In this document: positions 1 to 7,624 of the stretch, in pieces
Layout of the letters: every line of letters starts with the position of its first letter
Numbering within the stretch: position 1 is the stretch's first letter
Origin: Phycisphaerales bacterium
GTDB taxonomy: Bacteria > Planctomycetota > Phycisphaerae > Phycisphaerales > UBA1924
Reading direction: 5' to 3'
Assembly: GCA_020831775.1 (NCBI GenBank)
Contig: JAFIFZ010000031.1
Location: 92,518-156,517 of the forward strand
DNA: 64,000 nt
Notes under the pieces: model-generated
The model's input: only the letters and a program-made list of their open reading frames with translations
Databases searched by the model: none
Told to the model about the DNA's origin: nothing
Translations under genes and position numbers: made by a program

Positions 1-780
1 CGCAAGGTCGAGCACAACGAGCCGGCGCTCGTGCAGGATGTCGGGCACTTCGCCGGAGATGATCCGCTGCGCAAGGCCCTCGACAATCGCCGTCTTGCCC
101 ACGCCCGCCTCGCCCAGCAGCACGGGGTTGTTCTTGGTGCGGCGGCAGAGGACCTGCACCACGCGCTCGATCTCGTTCTGGCGCCCGATCACCGGGTCCA
201 GCCCGCCCTCCTTGGCCAGCTCGGTCAGATCACGACCGAAGCTGTCCAGGGCCGGGGTCTGGCTCTTGCGCCTGCCGCGGCCTTCGGCTCCTGCGCCGCC
301 CGAAGGCGCACCCAGTGCCGCGCCCTCTTCGCCGCCCTCGCCGCCGGCGCCGAGCAGGTTGAGGACTTCCTCGCGGACCTCTTCGAGCTTGAGGCCGAGG
401 TTCATGAGGACCTGCGCCGCGACGCCGTCCTGCTCACGCAGGAGGCCGAGCAGCAGGTGCTCGGTGCCGACATAGTTGTGGTTGAGGTTGCGCGCCTCTT
501 CGATGGCGTACTCGATGACCTTCTTGGCGCGAGGGGTCTGGGGCAGCTTGCCCATCGTGACCATCTCGGGCCCGGCCTTGACGAGCTTCTCGACCTCCAG
601 GCGCACCTTGCGGAGATCGACATCGAGGTTCTTGAGCACATTGGCCCCGACCCCCGAGCCTTCCTTCACGAGCCCGAGCAGGATGTGCTCGGTCCCGATG
701 TACTCGTGGTTGAATCGCTGCGCTTCCTGGTTGGCCAGAGCCATCACCTTGCGGGCACGGTCTGTGAATCTTTCGAACAT
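1..780 (-). CDS. clpC: ClpC-type Clp protease ATP-binding subunit, N-terminal 260 residues (cut by window edge)
   Basis: AAA+ unfoldase that feeds proteins to the ClpP peptidase in the cytoplasm. The reverse strand opens with ATG at 780 and stays open to base 1. Two Clp N-domain repeats are visible (about residues 5-75 and 80-150), each with the GTEH(I/L)LLGL signature. A Gly/Glu/Ala-rich linker (about 143-170) follows, then the first AAA+ module with Walker A GEAGVGKT at about residues 223-230. The N-terminal double repeat with a short linker fits ClpC better than ClpB. The second ATPase module lies outside the window. GGGAG sits 8 nt upstream of the start. I see no clear CIRCE or CtsR box upstream, so the heat-shock control usual for this family cannot be claimed here. 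Confidence 0.93.
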   Translation of the reverse strand, partial: MFERFTDRARKVMALANQEAQRFNHEYIGTEHILLGLVKEGSGVGANVLKNLDVDLRKVRLEVEKLVKAGPEMVTMGKLPQTPRAKKVIEYAIEEARNLNHNYVGTEHLLLGLLREQDGVAAQVLMNLGLKLEEVREEVLNLLGAGGEGGEEGAALGAPSGGAGAEGRGRRKSQTPALDSFGRDLTELAKEGGLDPVIGRQNEIERVVQVLCRRTKNNPVLLGEAGVGKTAIVEGLAQRIISGEVPDILHERRLVVLDLA

Positions 781-1137
781 CGCTCTGCTCCCGGGGGCCG
801 GCAAGGCCCTCACATGAGCCTAGCCAACCCGCGTTGTCACGCCACCAACCAACACCGGCGGGCGACCATCCTGTTCCGGCTCCGGCCGGATTCGGCTCCA
901 CGCCGCAGACCCCCTTTACAAGGGGATTCAAAACACGACGCGCCGATCCTCTTACCTGAAGCACGGCGCGTGCCAGTCGGGCCCTAGCGCTTCGGCCCTC
1001 CGAAGCCCCGGGTTCACCCACACAACCGCTTTCTCGGCTCATTGACAGGGGTCAGCCCGCCAACACGGCACGCCCGGATGACAAAACGGCAGCGGGCGCA
1101 GTTCGCGCCCCAACGAAGCACCCAAAACAAGGGAGTC
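781..1137. other. Gene-free stretch upstream of clpC
   Basis: About 357 bases between the clpC start and the stop of the lipoprotein gene, both read leftward. No credible ORF with coding character. It must hold the clpC promoter, but I cannot point to convincing -35/-10 boxes. Visible structure: a small hairpin at 911-925 (CCCCTT, TAC loop, AAGGGG) and the terminator-like hairpin at 1094-1110. A TTGACA at 1042-1047 is on the plus strand and has no gene to serve. Confidence 0.5.
1082..1111 (-). terminator. Weak terminator-like hairpin after the lipoprotein gene
   Basis: Read leftward, GGGCGC, a 5-nt loop and GCGCCC (1094-1110) lie about 27 nt past the stop of the lipoprotein gene. Only a short T-run follows, after a 7-nt gap, so Rho-independent termination is possible but not strong. 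Confidence 0.3.
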
Positions 1138-2340
1138 TTACCTGCGTCGCCCCGAGCCCAGCAGCGACGCGTCGGCGACCAGCCGGATCGGCAGCGTCGC
1201 CTCCGCCTCAGCCCCGGTCGTCTCGTCGCGCAACCGAACTTTCAGCGTGTACGACCCGACCGTCAGCGACGAAGGCAGCTCGATCTGGTGCACGATGTAA
1301 AAGTCGCGCCGCCGGTTGCCGGAGGTGTCGATCACCCGGGCGCGGGGCCGGTGCCACGCGAGGAGCTCGTCGGGGCCCGCGTGGTAGAGCAGCAGCTCCT
1401 GGGTGACATCCACCGCGTACCGATCGCCCCTGTCCCGCGACTCTCTCGGATCACGATCGGTGACCTCCCGATGGCCGAACCCGGCGATCTCCGTGTACAC
1501 AATCACCTGCTGCGACCGCCCCGCCAGCATCCGCTGCTCCGGGATCGGGTCGATCTTGCCGAACCCCGCGACGCGGGTCGCCAGCGCCAGCTTCGAGATC
1601 CGCAGGCCCGCGTCCGCGGCGGTCAGCCTCGTCTCGGCCTGTTCGAGCACTCGGAGCACGCCCTCGGCCCGCGGGCCGTCCAGCCCCGCAGTCATCCAGC
1701 CCCGGACCGTCTCGGCCAGGATCGACGCATGTGCGGGCTCGACCCCGATGAGCATCGTCCGCAGCTCGGACTCAAACTCGGCGGGCGTGCCGGTCGCCGA
1801 AGCGTTCACGCCCGAGAGCAGGGCCAGCCTGAGGTAGTCCTCCAGCGGGTCGGGCCGGGTCATGGCCCGCTCGCGGAGCAGGTCGCCGAGCTCCGCCGTC
1901 GCGCGGGCGATCCGCTCGTCGATCGGGGGCAGGGGCTCGGGCTCGTCCTTTGCCCGCTCAGAATCGTCGGGCGTGGCCCCCCGCTCCTCGGGCGTTGCGA
2001 GCACCGAGATCGGTTGCTCGGGCGGGCGGCGGCGAGGCTGCTCGGCCTCGCGGACCGGCGTCGGCTGAGACGCGGTGTCGGTCTCCATCCCCGCCAGCGC
2101 CTGCTCAAGGCCGAACGAAAGCTCTTCGACCCAGGCCGGATCGACCCCTTCGGGCTTCTGCTCCTCGTCGGTGCTGGCGCGGCTTCGAGTCTCGGACTCG
2201 GCCTTAGCCTGCGCGGCACGGAGGCGGTCGGCCTCGGCAGCGTCGGGGTTGGCGGCGCAGCCCGAGAGCCAGCACGCCGCACAGGAAAGCGTGGCGGCGA
2301 AAAGTCCTGCGGCAAAGACATCGGCGTTGCGTCGACGCAT
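1138..2340 (-). CDS. Predicted lipoprotein of unknown function, 400 aa
   Basis: I do not recognise the family. The N-terminus has arginines, a hydrophobic run and a lipobox-like LSGC near residues 25-28, so export and lipidation are inferred. An acidic, Pro/Glu-rich linker (about 30-130) follows. The remaining folded part (about 130-400) ends in what looks like a beta-sandwich: the alternating segment LTVGSYTLKVRLRDETT suggests an Ig-like or carbohydrate-binding fold. Start choice is firm: AGGAGG lies 8 nt before ATG. It follows holA on the same strand after about 140 nt, a stretch containing a CCGCCC/GGGCGG hairpin (2389-2403), so it may have its own promoter. Confidence 0.85.
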   Translation of the reverse strand: MRRRNADVFAAGLFAATLSCAACWLSGCAANPDAAEADRLRAAQAKAESETRSRASTDEEQKPEGVDPAWVEELSFGLEQALAGMETDTASQPTPVREAEQPRRRPPEQPISVLATPEERGATPDDSERAKDEPEPLPPIDERIARATAELGDLLRERAMTRPDPLEDYLRLALLSGVNASATGTPAEFESELRTMLIGVEPAHASILAETVRGWMTAGLDGPRAEGVLRVLEQAETRLTAADAGLRISKLALATRVAGFGKIDPIPEQRMLAGRSQQVIVYTEIAGFGHREVTDRDPRESRDRGDRYAVDVTQELLLYHAGPDELLAWHRPRARVIDTSGNRRRDFYIVHQIELPSSLTVGSYTLKVRLRDETTGAEAEATLPIRLVADASLLGSGRRR

Positions 2341-2480
2341 GGATCGGGCCTCCTGCCCTTTGGCCCGGCCCTGAATCAGGCCGGCGGCCCGCCCTCCGGG
2401 CGGACCTTCAACCGGTGCGATCGGCGAGGTGGCGCGCCCGGCTTTGCAATTTCAGGTGACCGCGCCTTCAAGCGGTGGCG

Positions 2481-3488
2481 TCAGGAGTCGCTGATGCCGC
2501 AGAATCGCAGGGCGAGCCGCTCGATGTTGCGGCGGGGGTCGCCCCGGCCGGACTTGAGCGCCGCGTCGGTGCGCATGGCCTCGATCACCAGGGCCCGGGC
2601 CCGGGCGGGGCCGAGGCGTTTGGCCAGGCGGGCGGTGGGCTCGATGCTGTCTCGGGGCCAGATCTTCGCCTGCCCGGCGACCGAGGCGGGGGGCACGCCG
2701 CAGGCGATGCCCAGGGCGAAGGCCTCGACCCGCCTTGCGGCGTCGGTCATCGCGACGCAGACGGTGACGGGGTTCTCGCCCCCGACCTCGATCACCTCGC
2801 GGATCGCGTCGAGCGCCCGCTCGGGGTCGCCGGTCGTCAGGGCGTCGCGGACGGACCAGAAATCGTCCGAGCGGCTCTGGGCGACCAGGGCGCCGACCTG
2901 CTCCTGCCCGATCTCGCCGCCCTCGCCGACGCCCACGCTGAGCTTGGCCAGCTCGGTGTCGAGGCGGACGAGGTCGACGCCCAGGAGCTCGACGAGGAAA
3001 GCCGCGGCCTCACGCGTGATGGTCGCCCGGTGTCGCTTCTCGCAGCGTTTGACGGCCCAATTGACGGCCTGGTGGGGGAGGATGGCGTCGCACTTGTAGA
3101 TGAAGCCTTTGGCCTCGATGAGCTTGTCGAGGTTGCCGCTGGTCCACTTTTCGGCCCGCAGGACGAGGGTGGCCTCGTCGCTGGGGTTCTCGGCGTAGCG
3201 CTCCATGGCCCGGCGGGCGGTGTCGCCCTTGACGAGCTGGTCCGCCTCGTCGACCACGACGAACTTGTGGGCCGCCATCAGGCCGAAGCTGCGGCACTCC
3301 TCGATGATGTCCCCCACGCTCGCCGACTGCCCGTCGAAACGGAAGGTCTGCACCTCGCCGAAGGCGGCCTCGGCGGCCTCCTTCAGGCGGTCGGAGAACT
3401 CGGTCTTGAGGAAGGCCTCGGGCCCGTAGAGGACACAGATCCTCACCGACGCGTCGAAGACCGGGCCTTGTGCGGGCTTTCTGGCCAT
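2481..3488 (-). CDS. holA: DNA polymerase III subunit delta
   Basis: The delta subunit opens the beta sliding clamp as part of the clamp-loader complex. At 335 residues it has the usual family length. The N-terminal segment with LYGPEAFLK (about 19-27) is the degenerate nucleotide-binding-like start typical of delta, which lacks a working Walker A. The middle contains FVVVDEADQL, and the C-terminal helical collar domain has the family pattern around the SDDFWSVRDAL segment. ATG at 3488 gives the natural N-terminus; no strong Shine-Dalgarno is visible. It is divergent from the histidine kinase, with about 127 nt between the two starts. Confidence 0.88.
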   Translation of the reverse strand: MARKPAQGPVFDASVRICVLYGPEAFLKTEFSDRLKEAAEAAFGEVQTFRFDGQSASVGDIIEECRSFGLMAAHKFVVVDEADQLVKGDTARRAMERYAENPSDEATLVLRAEKWTSGNLDKLIEAKGFIYKCDAILPHQAVNWAVKRCEKRHRATITREAAAFLVELLGVDLVRLDTELAKLSVGVGEGGEIGQEQVGALVAQSRSDDFWSVRDALTTGDPERALDAIREVIEVGGENPVTVCVAMTDAARRVEAFALGIACGVPPASVAGQAKIWPRDSIEPTARLAKRLGPARARALVIEAMRTDAALKSGRGDPRRNIERLALRFCGISDS

Positions 3489-3615
3489 GGCGCAGAGGAT
3501 ATCCGCGATCTCAGGGGAACCCCCGACGCTGGGCGGCGAATCCGGAAGTCAGATGACGAGGCGCCCCACGGATTTCAGCATGACGCCATCCGCTCCGACC
3601 GGATATCGTCCGGCG

Positions 3616-5310
3616 ATGCTGGTGCTGACCGTTCTTCAAGGGCCTGACAAAGGGCGACGCTTCGAGCTGCCGGCCAACGAGCCGCAGCTCATCGGGCGGA
3701 GCTCTGAGGCGTTGCCGATCACCGACAACACGGTGAGCCGCCGGCACGCGGAACTGACGCCCGACAACGGGCTCTGGTTCATCCGCGACCTGCACTCCCA
3801 GAACGGGACCTATGTCAACGGGATCAAGATCGCCGAGCGGACGGTGCTCCGCGCGGGCGACCAGATCCGGGTCGGTGCGACGCTGTTCGTGTTCGGGGCG
3901 ATGGACGCCTCGGAGCGCGACCTGGTCCGCATCCTCAAGCCCGACCAGATCGACGCCGAGTTCGAGCACACGATGCCGAGCAACGAGGATTCGATGATCC
4001 TCGCCGAGCCCGAGCCAGCGCTGGCCGCGGCACACCACCTCAAGGTGATTTACCGCCTCGTCACGCTCACGGCCCACTCGGTCGAGCGCAACGAGTTGCT
4101 CGCGGCCGTGATGGACATGATCTTCACCGAGATCGAGCCCGAGCGCGGCTGCATCATGCTCTACAACGACGGGCCGGACCAGAAGCTCGACCCGGCCGCG
4201 GTGCGCTACAAGGTCCGCCCCCGCGACGCCGACGAAGCCCGCATCCATGTCTCGCGCACGATCCTCCAGCACTGCCTCAAGGCGGGCGAGGGCGTGCTGA
4301 GCTCCAACGCGATGAACGACCCGCGCTTCGCGGCCGGCGACTCGGTGCAGCGCTTCGCCATCCGCTCGGCGATCTGCGTGCCGATCCGCAACAAGGACAA
4401 GACCTACGGCGCGATCTATGTCGACAGCTCGATGGCCAACTACACCTTCACCCAAGAGCAGCTCGCGCTGATGAACGCGATCGGACAGCACGCGGGCCTG
4501 GCGCTCGCCAACGCCGAGCTGACGGGGCAGAAGATCCACGCCGAGCGCCTCGCCGCGATGGGCGAGACCGTCGCAAGCCTCTCGCACTCGATCAAGAACA
4601 TCCTCCAGGGCCTGCGCGGCGGGGCGGACCTCGTCGAGATGGGGCTGAAAAAGGACGACCTCCAGATCGCCCAGGGCGGATGGGGCATCCTCAAGCGGAA
4701 CCTCGACCGCATCGTCGGGCTGACCTTGAACATGCTGACCTTCAGCCGCCAGCGGCAGGTCGAGATCGAGCTGAGCCAGATCAACGCGCTGATCGAGGAC
4801 TGCCAGCAGCTCTTGGAAGGCGCCACGAGCACCAAGGGCGTGGCGTTGCTGCTGGATTTAGATCCGGAGATGCCGCCGATCCCGCTGGACCACAGCCTGA
4901 TGCACCAGGCGGTGATGAACCTGATGAACAACGCCGTGGAGGCGGTCGAGCCCGGCGACGGGGCGGTGACGGTGCGCACGCAGTACCATGTGCCCGACCC
5001 CTTGCTAGGCCAGCAGGCGCCGTATGTGGATGTGCAGATCATCGACAACGGGCCGGGCATCCCGCTGGAACGCCAGGACTGGATCTTCGAGCCGTTCCAC
5101 TCGACCAAGGGGACGAAGGGGACGGGGCTCGGGCTGGCGGTGACCAAAGGCATCATCGAGGACCACCGCGGACGCATCGAGCTGCGCTCTGCGCCTGGCG
5201 AGGGCACGACCTTCCGCGTCGTGCTGCCGGCGGACTCGTCGGACCTCGTGGATCCGTCGGCGACGGCCGACAGCGGCGCAGCAGACGCGGATCCGTTGCG
5301 GGGGATTTGA
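3616..5310 (+). CDS. FHA-GAF sensor histidine kinase, 564 aa
   Basis: Cytoplasmic sensor kinase with no membrane segments. Domains in order: FHA phosphopeptide-binding domain (about 1-95, with IGRSSEALPI, SRRHAEL and NGTYVNG), a GAF domain (about 145-300), an H-box with LSHSIKN (about 320-326, presumed phospho-acceptor His), and a HATPase module with N-box MNNAVEA (about 436), DNGPGI (about 476) and GTGLGLA (about 503). No response regulator is adjacent, so it is an orphan. I chose ATG 3616 because the FHA strand begins directly after it. An open frame extends to 3487, but that would overlap the divergent holA start; ATG 3553 or 3580 remain possible. The FHA domain suggests input from Ser/Thr phosphorylation (inference). 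Confidence 0.88.
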   Translation: MLVLTVLQGPDKGRRFELPANEPQLIGRSSEALPITDNTVSRRHAELTPDNGLWFIRDLHSQNGTYVNGIKIAERTVLRAGDQIRVGATLFVFGAMDASERDLVRILKPDQIDAEFEHTMPSNEDSMILAEPEPALAAAHHLKVIYRLVTLTAHSVERNELLAAVMDMIFTEIEPERGCIMLYNDGPDQKLDPAAVRYKVRPRDADEARIHVSRTILQHCLKAGEGVLSSNAMNDPRFAAGDSVQRFAIRSAICVPIRNKDKTYGAIYVDSSMANYTFTQEQLALMNAIGQHAGLALANAELTGQKIHAERLAAMGETVASLSHSIKNILQGLRGGADLVEMGLKKDDLQIAQGGWGILKRNLDRIVGLTLNMLTFSRQRQVEIELSQINALIEDCQQLLEGATSTKGVALLLDLDPEMPPIPLDHSLMHQAVMNLMNNAVEAVEPGDGAVTVRTQYHVPDPLLGQQAPYVDVQIIDNGPGIPLERQDWIFEPFHSTKGTKGTGLGLAVTKGIIEDHRGRIELRSAPGEGTTFRVVLPADSSDLVDPSATADSGAADADPLRGI

Positions 5311-5311
5311 A

Positions 5312-5328
5312 GCGAGCCTCCGGCTCGC
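5312..5328. repeat. Perfect hairpin (7-bp stem) after the kinase gene
   Basis: GCGAGCC, loop TCC, GGCTCGC begins 2 nt after the TGA of the histidine kinase. No T-run follows, so it is more like a REP element or an mRNA 3'-end protector than a Rho-independent terminator. Confidence 0.55.
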
Positions 5329-5405
5329 GGGGCGCGGGGTGTGGGGTGTGGGGTGTAGGGCGCGGGGAGTTGGGTGTGGGGCATGGGCGCGGGTTTTGGG
5401 GCGCG
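5329..5405. repeat. G/T-rich low-complexity tract
   Basis: Irregular repetition of GTGGG and GCGGGG words. Similar G-rich tracts recur beside other repeats at 36432-36458 and 51609-51630, and as a C-rich version near 56905-56955. Translations of such tracts give artefactual Pro/His/Thr-rich frames. Confidence 0.6.
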
Positions 5406-5428
5406 AGGAGTAGAGACAACAGCGTCTT

Positions 5429-5686
5429 TCGAAGTCGCCCCGATGGGGCGATGGGTTGTAGCCACGGGTGGAAGCGTGCGCAGCACGCTGGAACCCGTGG
5501 AAAGCGATCAAAAAGAAGAGCCGCTCTGAAGGAGCGGAGGAATCTGTCGATCAACATCGCGGACGATGGATCGGCCTCTTCCTTTGCCCATTCAGGGCGA
5601 TCTGTTTCTTTGCGCTGCGACCGACGCCTTGCGTCGGCCTTCGCTCCACCCGTAGCTACAACCTTGCGCCCCTTGCGGGGCTTCGA
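5429..5686. repeat. Composite element: two inverted copies of a ~110-nt hairpin-rich repeat unit
   Basis: The left arm (5429-5476) and right arm (5642-5686, inverted) share, in order, TCGAAG, a C4/G4 hairpin, GTTGTAGC-Y-ACGGGTGGA and GCG. Inside the left unit is an unusually regular stem at 5462-5500: an 8-bp outer stem (CCACGGGT/ACCCGTGG), a symmetric GGA/GGA internal loop, a 7-bp inner stem (AGCGTGC/GCACGCT) and a GCA loop. Further hairpins are at 5435-5451, 5521-5537 (CCGCTC/GAGCGG) and 5620-5636 (CCGACGC/GCGTCGG). The interior also matches in inverted orientation (an AAAGAA-type word, then a stem containing TGAA). This looks like a REP-doublet or a small non-autonomous element. Confidence 0.7.
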
Positions 5687-5916
5687 ACCATGCGACACGC
5701 ACCCCTCCGCCGCCCGGCGTTGGACCGTGGCCCGCACGGACGGACCAGGGGGATCGGCCGGGCCTCTCTGCGGCGAAGGCGACCCCAACGCTCACCAGTC
5801 AAAATTCAGCACATCGCTCCTGATCTGCCGAAGTCATCGCTCGCGGGCGCGATCGCTGCGCCGGCGGCTTTCGTTCTGAATCGTGAGCACAACACCCGAT
5901 CGCAAAGGGGCTTGGG

Positions 5917-7611
5917 ATGAGCAGCAAGGGAACTCCGGCGGCGCTGATGGTCGCTTCGTTGTATCTGATGGGGACAGGCGCTTCCGGCGCGCCGGTGTTC
6001 ACGACGGTTGTCCTCGACGACTTCCAGACCGACGACAGTTATCAGGAGTACTACTTCGGCTGGTCGGCACGGATCGGCCCCGAAGGGCATGTCGCGTACT
6101 TCGGCAGCCTCCAACTCCGGGTCTGGGACGGATCCGAGACAGTCGTACTCCACCGCGTTGGCGGAGGACTCAACGGGCTCAAGCCGATCGTGAGAACCGG
6201 GATCTACCGAGGCCATTTTGGAGAGCGGCCGGATATGCAGGGGCAGATCCTCGGCATCGATCGCTACGGTGGTGTTTCGGCGGTGTTCTGGGCCGACTAC
6301 GGGCCGATCCACAACGCCTGGATTCTCGCCTCCACCACCCTCGACGGGGACTTCCGTGCGATCGTTGCGCCGGAGCATTTGGCGGAAGACCCTGCCGTCA
6401 TTCGTTCGAGGCCGCAATCCCTGTGGACCAACCCGAGACGAACAGCAAGCGGCGCAACGTTCGTGTTTGACACACTGTCAACAGCGACACGATTTGTCAG
6501 TACGCTTCGTGTGTTCACGCCTGAACTCGCACCAACGACCATCGCGGCGACGAACAGCCCTCCGGCCGGACACGACGCAGAAATCATTCTGCCCTATGCG
6601 TTTTCCTCCCTCTACCGAACACCATCTGGGGGGTCGCTCTTCGACATCGCCGACAGCGGGGGCGTTGTGTTCGGCTGCCGATTCTCAAACGACGCGTGGG
6701 CGACCGAGCAGAATGCCGTCGCCAGGCGAATGGACGGGGATACACAGCTGATTGTGAGATCGGATGTCTCGCTCGGGGGCGTCATGATGTCCACCATGCT
6801 TCTGTTCCCGAACCATCCGGTGGTCAGGATCAACAACTCGGGCGACACGGTGCTCGCCGGGTGGTTCATCATCGACGGCTCACCCGAAACCCGAGCACTC
6901 CTGCTCTCAGAGGCGGGGAGCGAGGCGCCGCAGGTGGTCGCCGAGTTCGGCCAGCCTCTTCACCTGAGCAACTACAGCAGCGTCGTCTACGATCCTTCCG
7001 GCGCGTTCGGCAATGGGGTTTCCCATGCACTCAGCATCGCCGAAGACGGCTCGTTCATGTTCGGCGTCACCTTAGGTTATGAGCCGTACAGTCCCGCGAT
7101 CGTCCTCCGAAACTCGTCCGGAGAGATGCGCATGCTGCTCGCGCCGGACCCCGACCTTCTCAGCGTGAACGGATCGGTCCGGCACGATTGGCCGCCGCCG
7201 ATTGTGTCGTTGGACGGCACATCTGCGGCGACAGAGTATTTTGTGGATGAAGCCCTGACCGTCTTCCACGCTTCGCCCGCCTCACTCACACGCGTGCTCA
7301 GTGTCGGAGACCTTCTTGAAGTCGCCCCCGGCGATGCACGCCTCGTGACCGACACAAGGCTCCTCGATGTCTACGGCCAACGAGTGCTCGTCAGCGCCGA
7401 CTTCGACGACGGGACGCGGGGCATGTTCAGCGTCTTCATCCCAGAGTGCAGGGCCGACATGAATCGGGACGGGGTCGTCGACGCTGATGACTTCTTCCTG
7501 TACCTGCAGCTCTTCGCGGCGGGCGATCCCCGCGCCGACATAAACCATGACGGCGTCATCAACGCCGATGATTTCTTCGAGTATCTCGACCTGTTCGCAG
7601 CGGGATGCTGA
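5917..7611 (+). CDS. Secreted GC-dockerin protein, solitary copy, 564 aa
   Basis: Predicted exported surface protein of unknown substrate. A signal peptide (about 1-25, ending near GASGA) is followed by a body that opens with PVFTTVVLDDF and contains motifs such as VRINNSGDTVLAG, which suggest a repeat-built beta structure. The last ~54 residues hold two EF-hand-like calcium loops (DMNRDGVVDADD and DINHDGVINADD) and end in Gly-Cys. The same ending occurs in seven proteins at 23-36 kb, making this the eighth copy, on the opposite strand. AAGGGG lies 6 nt before ATG. I recall an NCBI family called GC-type dockerin, but could not check it. The Gly-Cys end is presumably a sorting or anchoring signal (inference). 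Confidence 0.87.
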   Translation: MSSKGTPAALMVASLYLMGTGASGAPVFTTVVLDDFQTDDSYQEYYFGWSARIGPEGHVAYFGSLQLRVWDGSETVVLHRVGGGLNGLKPIVRTGIYRGHFGERPDMQGQILGIDRYGGVSAVFWADYGPIHNAWILASTTLDGDFRAIVAPEHLAEDPAVIRSRPQSLWTNPRRTASGATFVFDTLSTATRFVSTLRVFTPELAPTTIAATNSPPAGHDAEIILPYAFSSLYRTPSGGSLFDIADSGGVVFGCRFSNDAWATEQNAVARRMDGDTQLIVRSDVSLGGVMMSTMLLFPNHPVVRINNSGDTVLAGWFIIDGSPETRALLLSEAGSEAPQVVAEFGQPLHLSNYSSVVYDPSGAFGNGVSHALSIAEDGSFMFGVTLGYEPYSPAIVLRNSSGEMRMLLAPDPDLLSVNGSVRHDWPPPIVSLDGTSAATEYFVDEALTVFHASPASLTRVLSVGDLLEVAPGDARLVTDTRLLDVYGQRVLVSADFDDGTRGMFSVFIPECRADMNRDGVVDADDFFLYLQLFAAGDPRADINHDGVINADDFFEYLDLFAAGC

Positions 7612-7624
7612 TGGCGCGAGATCC

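Larger units (their letters stand above)
5311..5916. other. Gene-free 606-bp patch of nested hairpins and repeats
   Basis: No convincing gene: the open frames here are Pro/Arg-rich shadows of repeats. Contents from left to right: a perfect hairpin straight after the kinase stop (5312-5328); a G/T-rich tract (5329-5405); two inverted copies of one repeat unit (5429-5686) holding at least four further hairpins; then about 230 nt leading to the dockerin-protein start at 5917. The repeats are listed separately. Confidence 0.75.

Noticed and set aside
1042..1047. Perfect TTGACA on the plus strand
   Set aside because: No -10 at proper spacing and no plus-strand gene downstream.
3487..3615. N-terminal extension of the histidine kinase
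   Set aside because: It would overlap the divergent holA start; the FHA domain begins at 3616.
5005..5788. Pro/His/Thr-rich minus-strand frames
   Set aside because: Translations of the G/T-rich tract and hairpin repeats, not genes.
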